Notes: generated by a model not told the origin, from the letters alone. DNA of 64,000 nt from Thermothielavioides terrestris NRRL 8126 (GCF_000226115.1 NC_016460.1:1674001-1738000), one strand, 5' to 3'; shown: positions 33,656 to 44,250, counted from the first letter of the stretch. Numbers and translations are program-made.

Positions 33656-34265
33656 CACGCCAGCCCCGAAGACGATCCCGCTGCACACGCGCTTCCTCCC
33701 GTCGCCGCACCCGGTGCGCGACCGCTACTTCTGGATCCTGCACGGCCTGCGCCCGCACGGCACGCTGTACATCGACCAGGGCGCGTTCCGCGCGCTGCTG
33801 GGCCGCGCCGGGCTGCTGCCCGCCGGCGTGGTCGACGTGGAGGGCGTGTTCGCGCAGCACGAGGCCGTGCGGCTGTGCGTGGTCGAGAGGAGGCGCGCTG
33901 GGGTGGAGGAGGATGCTACTACTGCTGCTACTGCTGGTGGTGCTGCTGGTGGTGTTGGTGGTGGTGGTGGTGGTGGTGGTGGTGGTAACGGGGCCAAGCT
34001 GTGGGAGGGCAGCGCACAGGAGGTGGGGCGGGCGCTGACCAACTACTCTAGCGCGGAGATCGCGCGGATCAAGGGGCGGCAGAGCACGGAGATCGAGGGG
34101 CTTCTGGGGTATATGGATAGCGAGTATGTCGCGCCGAGGGGGAGCATCAGTATCTTTGCCGGGGCCGGGGCCGGCGTGAAGGGGAGCAGGCCGGCGACGC
34201 CGGTTAGGGAGGTGGTGGACGGGCGCGGCATTGGCGGGTATGAAGTGGAAGGGGCAGTGTTGTGA
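32427..34265 (+). CDS. pro1: Glutamate 5-kinase (proline biosynthesis)
   Basis: Phosphorylates glutamate as the first step of proline synthesis in the cytosol. Exons: 32427-32466, 32542-32729, 32781-32891, 32952-33222, 33277-34265; 532 residues. Amino-acid kinase motifs: [67 protein letters not shown] and [16 protein letters not shown]. The C-terminal PUA domain carries [12 protein letters not shown] and [15 protein letters not shown]. It is kinase-only, with no glutamyl-phosphate reductase fused. Between kinase and PUA domains lies a low-complexity insert of about 65 residues (Gln/Ser runs and repeated Thr-Pro encoded by ACCCCG units), and a poly-Gly run interrupts the PUA domain. The family's usual length is about 430, so the excess is almost all low-complexity sequence. 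Confidence 0.94.
33577..33985 (+). repeat. In-frame microsatellites inside the glutamate 5-kinase gene
   Basis: TCC repeats at about 33583-33603 encode poly-Ser. An ACCCCG/GACCCC hexamer run at about 33617-33655 encodes Thr-Pro repeats. A GGT/GCT run at about 33925-33985 encodes Ala then poly-Gly. All are multiples of three or six and keep the frame, so they are probably length-variable between strains. Confidence 0.85.
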
Positions 34266-34500
34266 GGATGAAGGGCAGATATGAATTGCATCTCGTGTGT
34301 CTTTGGCGGATAGATAAAAAAAAGTAGATCTTTTCTAGGTTGTTGGTATCTTGATTGGAATTCTTAGATGGCTAGAGATGGTAAGTTGCTTTTACTTAAA
34401 TCAGTTTCCCCCCTTGCATGAGGTATCTAAGGTCCTCTCGAACGCCTGACGCCATCCGTGCTTTTGCCTAACCATATCACTACCCCTTAAACCTCCCTCG

Positions 34501-35436
34501 TTAACCCGCAAAGAGAGTATCTTCGTCACGGAGGTATTCGCCGCAGTCTGCTTGCCGGAAGCACACGATGCCCGTAGGATCCAGCCGCCGCGCCTCGGCC
34601 GTACTCCTCGCAGTCTATGCCGACGTTGTTGTCATCAGCAAACAACGCCTCAACCAAAACAACCAACCCAGCAAAATCACTTACCACCCCAAACCCAAGC
34701 GGGATATCCGCCATGTTGTAGATCACGCAGCCCGAATGCTCCGGGCAGTCCTCGCTCCACCGGCCAACGTGCGCCTTGACCACTGCGTATTTCAAATTCC
34801 CAACGTCAGTTTTTTCCCGAATGGGAAAGAAAAGGCAGGAACCCCAGACGCACCATTGGACCCGTAGAGAAACGGCTGCGCGCCGTTGTCCTTGACCCAG
34901 ATCTTGTGGCGGGCGCCGGCGGCGATGATGGGCAGGGCGGTGATGTGCAGGCGGAACTTGCCCGACTTGGTCATCTTGCCGAGGCAGGTGCCCAGGCTGA
35001 GCAGCGCGTCGCGGCTGACGCTGGTCGCGAGGTTGGCGATGGAGAGCTTGACGTAGTAGACCTGTTTGCAGGAGAGGCAGTGTGAGCGTTGGCGGCATGT
35101 TATGTGCATGGGGGCTGCCACACTGGAGCCGGGCGGGGGACCGGGGGCCGGGGATTGGAACGGGAAGGCCGGGCCGGGCAGAGAGCAAAGGAAATGAGGG
35201 CGGGCAGGCAGGCGTACGCGGGAGTGGTTCAGTCGGAATACGTAGCGGTCACCGTCTTCGAGGGGCGCGATCAGGCTCTTGAGGTCGGACATGTAGTTGG
35301 CGAGCTGCGGCGCATGTTGTTAGCAGGTCTGTGGTCTGTTGCTCCAGTGATTCGGATAAGCGAGTTGACGTTGGACGGGAACCAGACAGACCTTGTCCAG
35401 CACCGTCTTCATTTCTTGGTCCGTTAGGGCACGCAT
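34501..35436 (-). CDS. nip7: 60S ribosome biogenesis protein Nip7
   Basis: Nucleolar factor needed for 27S pre-rRNA processing and 60S subunit assembly. Exons: 35436-35392, 35304-35218, 35061-34854, 34782-34685, 34614-34501; 183 residues, the family's usual size. It begins MRALTDQEMKTVLDK, then LANYMSDLKSLIAPLEDGDR, YVFRLNHSR, VYYVKLSIANLATSVSRDAL, LSLGTCLGKMTKSGKFRLHI, GCVIYNMADIPLGFGV and the PUA tail ARRLDPTGIVCFRQADCGEY. Every junction is in phase. Telomere-like TTAGGG units lie about 230-260 bp upstream of the ATG (separate entry). The gene converges on the glutamate kinase gene with about 235 bp between stops. Confidence 0.95.
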
Positions 35437-35668
35437 CTTGGCTGCAGTAGTGCTGTTGTCTGCTCGAAGTCGAAGTTGTGTTCTCAGGCCTGGTGACCTC
35501 CTACAACTCCAAGAGCATTCGGTGATGCTTATCGTGGACCAGAAAAAAAGCGAGTTCCAATCGAAAACCCCACTTTGCGAGCTTGGCAGATACCGTTACC
35601 CATAGCCCCACTTTTAGCCGCTTCACCTCGGTGAACTCCCTGCGGTGTTCTGATCAGGGGTACGGCTG

Positions 35669-35696
35669 TTAGGGGTTAGGGTTATGTATAGGGTTT
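35669..35696 (+). promoter_or_regulatory. Telomere-like TTAGGG motif cluster upstream of nip7
   Basis: TTAGGGGTTAGGGTT at 35669-35683 followed by TATAGGGTTT. It lies outside the nearby TIR element. TTAGGG-type sites are bound by Tbf1-like factors at ribosomal and snoRNA genes in several fungi; applying that to nip7 is inference. Confidence 0.4.
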
Positions 35697-35859
35697 GGCT
35701 GTTCGCCTGAGCTAGGCGTGGGGTTCTTTCTGCACCTCTTTCGACCTGAAGTCGATTCTTGAGCTCCTTGCCAAGCGCCGTGCCTGCATGATCCGCAATC
35801 AAAACTTGCCAATCTCCCGATGTATCGTTGCAGACCATGCAGCGATTGGGTAGACGTTA

Positions 35860-36228
35860 AAGAGGTCCCGCCAAGACTAATTTCGGCCAATTGTCGGCAA
35901 TGTTTTTACAACGTTTTTACACAGCCACGATCGCCAAGGCGTTTACACTATCCCCAAGGGTTAGTTCGCTAGGGGTATGGGGGGCGGCGCTAGCCCCCCG
36001 CTAGTTAGGGTTCGGGTTATAGCTAGGATACGGGTTAAGGCTAGGGTGCGGATTAACTTCGTTTTCTTTTTTTTCGATTTGGTTGAGGTTTCGCGAAGTT
36101 GTTGCTACGAGTCTTTGCGAATCTTTGTTGTCGATGTTGCTCAACGTCGTCGTGGCCCGCTTACCCCTTGGCGATTTGTAAATACTTGTAAACGGTAGGT
36201 TCCGAAATTAGTCTTGGCGGGACCTCTT
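35860..36228 (-). mobile_element. TIR element (MITE) copy 2, inverted orientation
   Basis: Same 27-bp terminal inverted repeats as copy 1, with TA duplications at 35858-35859 and 36229-36230. The reconstructed target is the palindrome CGTTAACG. The internal landmarks appear in reverse order, so this copy is inserted in the opposite orientation. It is the most diverged copy: the telomere-like tract (about 36003-36050) has many changes and the G/C hairpin is decayed. Confidence 0.88.
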
Positions 36229-37350
36229 TAACGACGACCAGCGATTGTCAAGCCATCTCGCACTACCCATCTCGATGCGATCTACGATTACGCGGACGGC
36301 CACAGAGGTGCAGCGCGACAGTGATCATCCCTCACTGCCCACACAACCTGACACTAGGGTAGCCTGGGATTACCGGTTCTGCAAACCCACAACCGGGTTT
36401 TCGGGTCGCGACGATACCTTCCTGTTTGGTGTTGAATGCAACCTTCGAAAATACCCGACCCTTCCACCGCGCCTCACGTCTACTGTGTACTGCAAGAGTA
36501 GTGTAGTGTACACTTTGTCTGCGGAGTCTATGTCTGCAGAGAAGCTCGCCTCGACACTCATTGATTCCTCTCGGATTTATTCGCACGCGGGGTTGTCTCT
36601 CCTGCTAGAGCTCTTTGCTACTTTCATGGTCCCACACAGTCGGAGATTACGAAGCAAAAGCCTAGCTGGCTGACGGCCACGCGCGTCTGACGGCGTGCGG
36701 GGCGGCCTCGGGGCCGCCAGGAACGGCGAGAAATCTCGGAGGCGACGTGCCGTGGAAGGTCGTTTCCGGAAAGGCGTCGGCACGGCGGGACAACAAGCTC
36801 GCCCAATCCCGGCAACCAGGGCTCGGCGGTGTCCCCAATTTAACCGCAGTGTGGTCCACAGGGGGACGGCCCTGGACGTCGCCCCTGCAATCACCGGGAT
36901 CACCATCCGAGATGGCGAGGCTCAGGGCGCCTCAGCATGCTTCTGCAGCCCTTGCTCCCCATGCTCCTCCCTCCGCGCAAACCGGGTTTGGACCTCGTGG
37001 CATGGGAGTCTGGGGTCTGGCACGCATACGCACTGCGCAATATGGCAATGGCATCTGCAGCTTCCCCATGCCCTAGGCTGTCCGGTTCCCTCGGGGTCTT
37101 GCTCGCTTGCGGAACGGGCAGGCCTACGCTCGCCTTGTGTAAACATGTAGTCAGCTTGCCTATCCGCGTGTCCTTGCCTGCTCCCCGGATGGATCGCTGG
37201 AGAGTAGCATCGAGCACGCGATGGCGGACAGGGTTGCCGCCGTTTCCACCTACCGGGTTGTTCGCATGCCCGATCTGTGGCTCTGCCCCTCGCTCGCCGA
37301 TGTTGCAAGCGTGCTTGTGCACCGGATAGCCGTGTGATGTGTCGTTGTCT

Positions 37351-37400
37351 CCGGGGAAAGGGTGGAGGGAGTGGGGGACGGGGGATGTAGAGCTTAAATA
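37351..37400 (+). promoter_or_regulatory. Promoter elements of the cellobiose dehydrogenase gene
   Basis: TTAAATA at 37394-37400, about 90 bp before the ATG, is a plausible TATA box. CCGGGG (37351-37356) and GTGGGG (37371-37376) match the SYGGRG consensus of the carbon-repressor CreA. Carbon repression is usual for such genes; its use here is inferred. Confidence 0.4.
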
Positions 37401-37487
37401 GAAAGGGGAGCCGCGTCCCCCCCTACGGCGTCTTCTCTGTGCTCCCATGCCGGCAGAGTGGGCGCGAACACGAGTCTGCAACCCAAG

Positions 37488-40081
37488 ATGAGGTCCTCCT
37501 CTCGGTTTCTCGGCGCCCTTGCGGCGGCGGCATCGTGTAAGTGAGCCCTGCCTCTGCCCAGCAGCCCGTCCATGTCTGACATCCGGGGGGCTGTTTGTAG
37601 TCGTGCCGTCTGCCCTGGCTCAGAACAGTGTTCCGGTGACCTTCACCGACCCGAGCACGGGCATCGTGTTCAACTCGTGGGGCCTCCCCAACGGATCGGC
37701 CGAGACACAGGGAGGCTATACCTTCGGTGTGGCCCTGCCGTCGAACGCCCTCACAACCGATGCCACCGAGTTCATCGGGTACCTGGTATGTTCGACAAGC
37801 CTGCCCCTTGCGTAGCCCACGCCCGCGGCCCATGCTGATGACTGCCACCAGCAATGCGCATCCACTGACGGAAAGGGCTGGTGCGGTGTTTCCCTGGGCG
37901 GTCCCATGACCAATTCGCTGCTCATCGCCGCCTGGCCGTACGGGGACAACATCTACACGTCGTTCCGCTATGCGACCGGCTACGCCATGCCCGACGTCTA
38001 CACGGGCAACGCCACGCTCACGCAGATCTCGTCCACCATCAACTCGACCAGCTTCACGCTGATCTTCCGGTGCCAGAACTGCCTGTCGTGGAACCAGGAC
38101 GGCAGTTCCGGCGGCGCCTCGACGTCGTCCGGCGCCCTCATCCTCGGCTGGTGCCAGGCGTTCCCGTCGCCCGGCAACCCGACCTGCCCGGACCAGATCA
38201 CCATCGAGCAGCACGACAACGGCCAGGGCATCTGGGGCGCCCAGCTCGACTCCAACGCCGCCAACCCGTCCTACACCGCCTGGGCTGCCAAGGCCACCAA
38301 GACCGTCCCCGCCCAGTGCAGCGGTCCCACGTCCACGGGTGTGGTTGGCGTTCCCGTGCCCACCGGCGCCACCTACGACTACATCGTCGTGGGCGCCGGT
38401 GCGGGCGGTATCCCCATCGCGGACAAGCTGAGCGAGGCCGGCAAGTCGGTTCTGCTCATCGAGAAGGGCTTCGCGTCGACGGGCCAGAACGGCGGCACGC
38501 TCGGGCCGGACTGGCTGGCGGGCACCGGTCTTACCCGCTTCGACGTGCCGGGCCTGTGCAACGAGATCTGGGTCGACTCCAAGGGCATTGCCTGCGATGA
38601 CACCGACCAGATGGCCGGCTGCGTGCTCGGCGGCGGCACGGCCGTGAACGCCGGTCTATGGTTCCACGTGAGTTCAACAACATTGCGGCCCCTGATGACG
38701 TGGCTCTACTTCTCCCTACTTTCTGCTGACAAGACCAGCCCTACTCGCTCGACTTCGACTACCTGTTCCCTACCGGCTGGAAGTCGAGCGACGTCCAGGC
38801 CGCCATCTCCAGGGTGTTCTCGCGCATCCCGGGCACCTACACGCCTTCGATGGACGGCAAGCTTTACTACCAGCAGGGCTTCGACGTAATCTCCGGCGGC
38901 CTGAGCAAAGGCGGCTGGACCCAGGTCGTCGCCAACAGCTCGCCCGACAGCAAGAACCGCACCTTCTCCCACTCGCCCTTCATGTTCTCCGGCGGCGAGC
39001 GCGGCGGGCCCCTGGCGACCTACCTGCAGACCGCCAAGAAGCGCAGCAACTTCAACCTCTGGCTCAACACGACCGTCAAGCGCGTGGTCCGCGACGGCGG
39101 CCACATCACGGGCGTCGAGGTCGAGGCCTTCCGGTCCGGCGGCTACGAGGGCGTCGTGAACGTGACCAACATCTCGGGCCGCGTCATCCTGTCGGCCGGC
39201 ACCTTCGGCACCGCCAAGATCCTGCTGCGAAGCGGTATCGGGCCGTCGGACCAGCTGCAGGTTGTGCAGAACTCGACGATCGACGGCCCCACCATGATCA
39301 ACAGCACGTCGTGGATTCCCCTGCCGGTCGGCTACAACCTGGACGACCACTGCAACGTGGGTTGACCCGACGACGCTTTGCTGAGGGAGCGTGGTTGGAT
39401 GCTGATCGTTTGCAGACCGACACCGTCATCACGCACCCCAACGTCGTCTTCTACGACTTCTACGCGGCCTGGGACAACCCCATCCCGTCTGATGAGCAGA
39501 GCTACCTGAGTATGTCGGCCCTGACCGAACCCCAACGGTGTTGCGGAAGCTAATCACCACATTAGACAGCCGCAGCGGCATCCTCGCCCAGGCCGCGCCC
39601 AACATCGGGCCCATGTGAGTTGCCCAGGTATCCGAGAGCTTCTTTGCGTCGAGCTAACCCATGGCAGGTTCTGGGAGGAAATCAAGGGCGCCGACGGTAT
39701 CGTGCGCCAGCTGCAATGGACAGCTCGCGTCGAGGGCAGCTTCGACACGCCCAACGGCCGTACGTTACTGCGTCCACGCGCCGCCCCGCTCTGAATATTC
39801 CTCCCTGAAGGCTTAAACTAACTAACCCTCCCCCTCCCACCCAGACGCGATGACCATGTCGCAGTACCTCGGCCGCGGCGCCACCTCGCGCGGCCGCATG
39901 ACCATCACGCCGTCGCTGACCACCGTTGTCTCGGACGTGCCCTACCTCAAGGACCCCAACGACAAGGAGGCCGTCATCCAGGGCATCGTCAACCTGCAGA
40001 ACGCTCTCAAGAACGTCGCCAACCTGACCTGGACCTACCCCAACTCGAGCATCTCGGCGCGCGACTACGTCAACAGCGTAC

Positions 40082-40122
<41 letters not shown>

Positions 40123-40564
40123 TTCCTTCCCTCCCCATCCCCACCTGCAAGGAGCCCCTTTCCCACCCCCACCCCACACCAACCCTCCACTAACTCGATT
40201 ACAATAGTTGTCCCTCTCCCCCAGCATCCGCCGGTCCAACCACTGGGTCGGGACGGCCAAGATCGGCTCCGACGACGGACGCACGGGCGGGTCGGCGGTG
40301 GTGGACCTCAACGCGCGCGTGTACGGGACGGACAACCTGTTCGTGGTGGACGCGTCCATCTTCCCGGGCGTGCCGACGACCAACCCGTCCGCCTACATCG
40401 TGACCGTGTCGGAGCACGCCAGCGAGAAGATCCTGGCGCTGGCGGCGCCCCAGCCCGTGCCCAAGTGGGGCCAGTGCGGCGGCCGCCAGTGGACCGGCAG
40501 CTTCATCTGCGCCGCCGGCACCAAGTGCACGTACCAGAATGACTGGTACTCGCAGTGCTTGTGA
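37488..40564 (+). CDS. Cellobiose dehydrogenase with cytochrome domain and CBM1
   Basis: Secreted flavocytochrome that oxidises cellobiose and passes electrons to lytic polysaccharide monooxygenases. Exons: 37488-37536, 37601-37785, 37852-38667, 38739-39356, 39416-39509, 39566-39614, 39668-39759, 39845-40077, 40208-40564; 830 residues. A signal peptide ([20 protein letters not shown], cleaved near ALA/Q) precedes the heme b domain, with likely ligands M97 (GGPMTNS) and H199 (TIEQHDNG). The short Pro/Val linker leads to the FAD domain at about residue 250 ([14 protein letters not shown]), with [16 protein letters not shown] and active-site RRSNHWVGT. The C-terminal CBM1 starts PKWGQCGG and ends DWYSQCL with four cysteines. 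CAZy layout AA8-AA3_1-CBM1. A CT-dinucleotide run fills part of the last intron. Confidence 0.97.
40086..40122 (+). repeat. (CT)n microsatellite in the last cellobiose dehydrogenase intron
   Basis: About 18 CT units follow directly after the donor of the 130-bp last intron, giving it an unusually pyrimidine-rich 5' half. Confidence 0.9.
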
Positions 40565-41552
40565 GGTGGCTGCGGTGTTGCGTGAGGTGCTGCTGCACGG
40601 TGGGGCCTCACCTTATTAGAGGAGGTGGGAGTGATGTGATGGGGTGGTGAACAGGGATGGAAGAAGGAAGAGGAAGGGAGATGGGACGGAAGGCTCCTGA
40701 GGATGGTTCTTGCGTTCGCTTCTTTGTGCATAGTTGTTTGTTTCCCTCCCGTACATATACATATCGGCATCCTTCACACACACGTACATGTTCACACCTG
40801 GGAAAGGAGCCATAGTCCGCAAAGTGTTGTGTGTATTTCAACATGTTACTACCCGACAATAGGCTGTTCCTCCATTTCAGCTCTTGCCCAAAGCCCCAGG
40901 AAGAGCGGAGACAGCACCTCAAAACGCCGAGCGAGGCTGACCATGGCACCCGCGATATATCCGGCGGTGAATCCCCCTAGGCCGAGTCCGACTTCCGGTA
41001 TGTTCACGCACAAAGTCGCCATGCAAAGAAGGCTGAATGCCACTGAACCAGATCTCGGGGCCAGATCCATATACTGGCAGCGACTCAACTGAGCCAGCTG
41101 TCGTCGAAGGTGCAAACCGGCACCAAGCCAATCGAGACTGTACTCGCCCGGTCTGGAGAGGAGGAAAATGGAACCACAACAAACAAACCCGTGCTCCCTC
41201 AATCTGGAGAATCCAGTCAGAAAAAGAGGAAGCAGCGCGGCAAGCAAACCCGCACTCCCCTATCTGGAGCGTCTAGACAGGGGAAAAGAAAGCGGCACAA
41301 CAAGCGAGCCTGTACTCGCCCGGTCTGGAGAGGAAAGAAAAAAAAAAAAAAAGGAACCGCAACAAAGGAGCCCGTACTCCCTCGATTTGGAGAGTTTAGA
41401 CGGGGGAAAAAGCAGTAAAACTAGCAACCCCTTGCTCCCTCAATCTGGAGAGTCCAAACAGAAAAAGAGGAAGCAGCATAGCAAGCAAACCCGTGTGCCC
41501 CCAAACTGGAGAGTCTGTAGAGAAAGAAAAACAAGAACGAAAAGAAAAGATG

Positions 41553-41627
<75 letters not shown>

Positions 41628-41652
41628 CAGACCCCAACAGCCGGCGCAGCGC
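40565..41652. other. Convergent intergenic region, cellobiose dehydrogenase / GNAT protein
   Basis: About 1.1 kb between two 3' ends, half of it occupied by the poly(A)-tailed repeat element at 41066-41623. The remainder holds nothing recognisable. Confidence 0.65.
41066..41623 (+). mobile_element. Candidate retroposed repeat element with poly(A) tail
   Basis: The segment ends in 71 consecutive A (41553-41623) and is bracketed by the direct repeat GGGCCAGA at 41058-41065 and 41624-41631, as expected for a target-site duplication. Inside are about seven degenerate units of roughly 60 bp, each with CTGGAGAG(T/A)C and, in several, AGAAAAAGAGGAAGCAGC; unit landmarks fall at 41151, 41202, 41262, 41322, 41384, 41442 and 41502. 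Frames across it give Lys/Arg-rich repeats but resemble no protein. No reverse transcriptase is present. Confidence 0.55.
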
Positions 41653-44250
41653 CTAGTAATCAGGCTTGGTGAGCGCGTCCTCCGGATCGAAGAAGCAGGT
41701 GTGCTCAAACACAACCTCATCCAGCCAGCAGACAGGCAGGTCCTTGCGGGCCTTGGCGGAGCGGCGCGCGGCCTCGAAGCGCACAATCTCGGTGAAGTTG
41801 AAGCGCTCCTCGAGCAGCTTCTTGACCCAGCGCAGGTCCACGTCGTAGGCCTTCTGCTTGCGCTCGAGGGCCTGGTCGCCGTCGGTGCGGTGCTTGTGCC
41901 GGACGAAGTAGCTCAGGTACAAGCGGAAGTACTGGCGGGGGCGGCTCTCGCGGCCGTCGGCGCGGTAGACCGGGCTGTTGGCCGGGTCGACGAAGTCGTA
42001 GCCGGACTGGGACGAGAAGCGGTCCGACACGGTGGTCAGCAGCATGTCAAGCAGGGAAAAGCCGACCTTGCTGCGGCGGCAGTCCGGGTGGACGAAGACG
42101 TGGATCTTGGCCGTCGCGCGACCGGTGCTGTCGCCGCTGCCCGCCAGGCCGGCGCCCCAGACGGAGAGGTAGGCGAAGCCGATGACCTCGCCGCGCCGGC
42201 TGGTTTCGTACTCTTCGACCTGCGGGAAGGGAGAGAACGAGAGGTTGCCCTTGGTCAGGCCCAGGTCGCGGCCGGAACCGCGGACGGCGACGATGAAGGG
42301 CATGCCCAGCGCCTGGGCGGTGGTGATGATATTTTCGACGTCCTCCGTCGAGAGCGGGTGGGAGTCGGGCGCCTGGAGGCCGTGCTCCACCTCCCAGTTG
42401 TAGATGAGGCGCACAGCCTCCGCGTCGCCCATCTCGGCCGGGCGTAGGTGGCACGGGATCCTCGGGACGTAGTGGTTGTATTCGCTCGTCTCGACCTCGT
42501 TTTCATGCACCTTGACAATCAGATGCTCATCGAGAATCGCTTCAGCCTCCTCATGCGACTGGTTGCGGAGATGCTCGTCGAGGATCGCAGCGGCCTCCTC
42601 ATGCGACTGGTTGCGGAAGTTGTCGCGCTGGATGTTGCGTGCATGGGCCGGGTTGCGATACGGGCTTGTCATTTGACGCCGGATGAGCAGGGTCGAACTC
42701 CAGTTCTGGCGCCGCCATTCCAGCTCTGGCAGATTGTCCCAATGGTTAACCATGGAATCTGGACAGACGATGGGTGGCAGGAAGGAGCCCGTGCTGGGGT
42801 CGATGTCGCATCTCCAGTACTCGGGATCGTCTTGATTAAGCGAGACAAGGACATTGTCAGGGACTTCAGCCATCCAGGCCCTGATGAAGGGAGTGAGGTA
42901 CCAATTCTCCCTCAGGGCTTCATCGTTGTCCCTGCCGTGCGGGTCTGCCCAGTTGTATTTCTTCCAGGTATTGTTGCCCGTCTTGTGGATGTTGTGCTCG
43001 AGGCCGATGGCGAGTCTGATGTCGCCGCCCGATTTGTTCCCAGCGTACTTGGCCTCTGCGACTTCGAGACCAGTCTCGCTGACCTTGAATGAGGAAACCG
43101 ATGAAGGGAGACTGGGAATTGACCCAGCATAGTTTTTGTTGGGGCGTGGCGCTTCGAAGGCTCTGAGGTTAGGTTCGTGCCGCTCTATCTGGCTAGGGCC
43201 GAAGCTACCGGCATGTTGATGGTATCCAGAGCCCACATTCACGTTTCCAGTGCCGCCAGCAAGGCCTTGCCGAGCAGGGCTGACTCCGTACCCCGTGCGC
43301 TGGAGCATTTTCGTTCCCATGTTTGGGTTCACCGCCGCGGACTGGCCAATTCCGGCACCGTTGTGCTGCACGAACTCGTTGCCTCGAGTCTGGGATGCGG
43401 CACCAGCACTTGGATGAGCAGACCGTGGAGAAGCTTGAACCCCAGCAAAGGGCCTGGGACCAGTCATCGCCAAGAACTTTGCGGAGGGTCCTTCTTCACC
43501 TGGCTGTGAATTTGCAGGGTGGCCTCGCCAGTCTCCTCTCTCCTCAAAGGTGCGGCCTGAGGCTTTCTGTTTCGTGTTGTACGCTGTCTGGGGAGTAGTG
43601 TGGGTTGGATACGATGAGGGATCAATGATGCCCTTCGCAATACGCTGGGCCTCCCAGTAGGTCATCGAGAGGGGCGCCGGTTGGTTTGCGGTCCGCGTCC
43701 ACTGGGAGGAGTCCATCTGGTCGCGGCTCCTGGAGGTCATCGAGGGGGGCGCCGGTTGGTTTGTGGTCCACGTCCACTGGGAGGAGTCCATCTGGTCGCG
43801 GCTCCTGGAGTCCATCTGGTCGCGACTCCTGTCTTTGCCCTTGGAACTGGGGCGCGGCATCGGCTTCCTGGCGGGCGCCTCTTGAGGCCCGGTGCCGCCG
43901 TTGGTAGGAGGCTCGGTGCTGTCGTTGGTGGGAGGTTTTTTGCCGCCGTTGGTAGGATGCTTTTTGCCGCCGTTGGTAGGAGGCTTCTTGCCGCCCTTGG
44001 TGGGAGGCTTGGTGCCGCCCTTGGTAGAGTGCTTCATGACTGTGCTCGGGGAGCCTGTCGGCTGATACAGCGGCCGGGGAAAGTTGAGCGCAGTTTTAGC
44101 AGGGGGTGAGTCGTCGTTTGCTGCACCGCGGAAGCAGATAGCAGCGAGGATCTTGCTCTTCAGATTGGGAGAATCGCGATGCTGGGCTCTTTTGACCAAG
44201 CTGATTCCAGCGCTCGACAAGTTGTTATTTCCGCCGCGGTGACGGGTCAT
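41653..44250 (-). CDS. GNAT-domain protein with long repeat-bearing N-terminus
   Basis: Single frame of 865 residues from MTRHRGGNNNLSSAGIS; a longer frame upstream has no better start. The last ~270 residues form a GNAT acetyltransferase-like domain beginning CHLRPAEMGDAEAVRLIYNW, with GEVIGFAYLSVWG, KIHVFVHPDCRRSKVGFSLL and a C-terminal FDPEDALTKPDY. The motif HPDCRRSKVG is a loose version of the acetyl-CoA loop. The first ~540 residues are disordered and repetitive: a Lys/Gly/Pro/Thr repeat of the KKPPTNGG type at about 72-118, duplicated SRDQMDSSQW blocks at about 133-187, and a tandem RNQSHEEA(A/E)AILDEHL pair at about 543-573. Substrate unknown. The stop is only 30 bp from the poly(A) tract of the neighbouring element. 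Confidence 0.82.
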   Translation of the reverse strand: MTRHRGGNNNLSSAGISLVKRAQHRDSPNLKSKILAAICFRGAANDDSPPAKTALNFPRPLYQPTGSPSTVMKHSTKGGTKPPTKGGKKPPTNGGKKHPTNGGKKPPTNDSTEPPTNGGTGPQEAPARKPMPRPSSKGKDRSRDQMDSRSRDQMDSSQWTWTTNQPAPPSMTSRSRDQMDSSQWTRTANQPAPLSMTYWEAQRIAKGIIDPSSYPTHTTPQTAYNTKQKASGRTFEERGDWRGHPANSQPGEEGPSAKFLAMTGPRPFAGVQASPRSAHPSAGAASQTRGNEFVQHNGAGIGQSAAVNPNMGTKMLQRTGYGVSPARQGLAGGTGNVNVGSGYHQHAGSFGPSQIERHEPNLRAFEAPRPNKNYAGSIPSLPSSVSSFKVSETGLEVAEAKYAGNKSGGDIRLAIGLEHNIHKTGNNTWKKYNWADPHGRDNDEALRENWYLTPFIRAWMAEVPDNVLVSLNQDDPEYWRCDIDPSTGSFLPPIVCPDSMVNHWDNLPELEWRRQNWSSTLLIRRQMTSPYRNPAHARNIQRDNFRNQSHEEAAAILDEHLRNQSHEEAEAILDEHLIVKVHENEVETSEYNHYVPRIPCHLRPAEMGDAEAVRLIYNWEVEHGLQAPDSHPLSTEDVENIITTAQALGMPFIVAVRGSGRDLGLTKGNLSFSPFPQVEEYETSRRGEVIGFAYLSVWGAGLAGSGDSTGRATAKIHVFVHPDCRRSKVGFSLLDMLLTTVSDRFSSQSGYDFVDPANSPVYRADGRESRPRQYFRLYLSYFVRHKHRTDGDQALERKQKAYDVDLRWVKKLLEERFNFTEIVRFEAARRSAKARKDLPVCWLDEVVFEHTCFFDPEDALTKPDY

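Larger units (their letters stand above)
35437..37487. other. Divergent intergenic region, nip7 / cellobiose dehydrogenase
   Basis: Two kilobases with a telomere-like motif (35669-35696), a TIR element (35860-36228) and the cellobiose dehydrogenase promoter. Overlapping frames on both strands between 36245 and 37481 (up to 193 codons) have no family resemblance and no consistent codon pattern; I do not call them genes. Confidence 0.6.

Noticed and set aside
36245..37481. Several frames of 110-193 codons on both strands before cellobiose dehydrogenase
   Set aside because: Mutually overlapping, no motifs and no convincing splice structure; treated as promoter DNA.
41168..41656. Plus-strand Lys-rich frame of 162 codons
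   Set aside because: Produced by the 60-bp repeat and the poly(A) run; poly-Lys is a by-product of A71.
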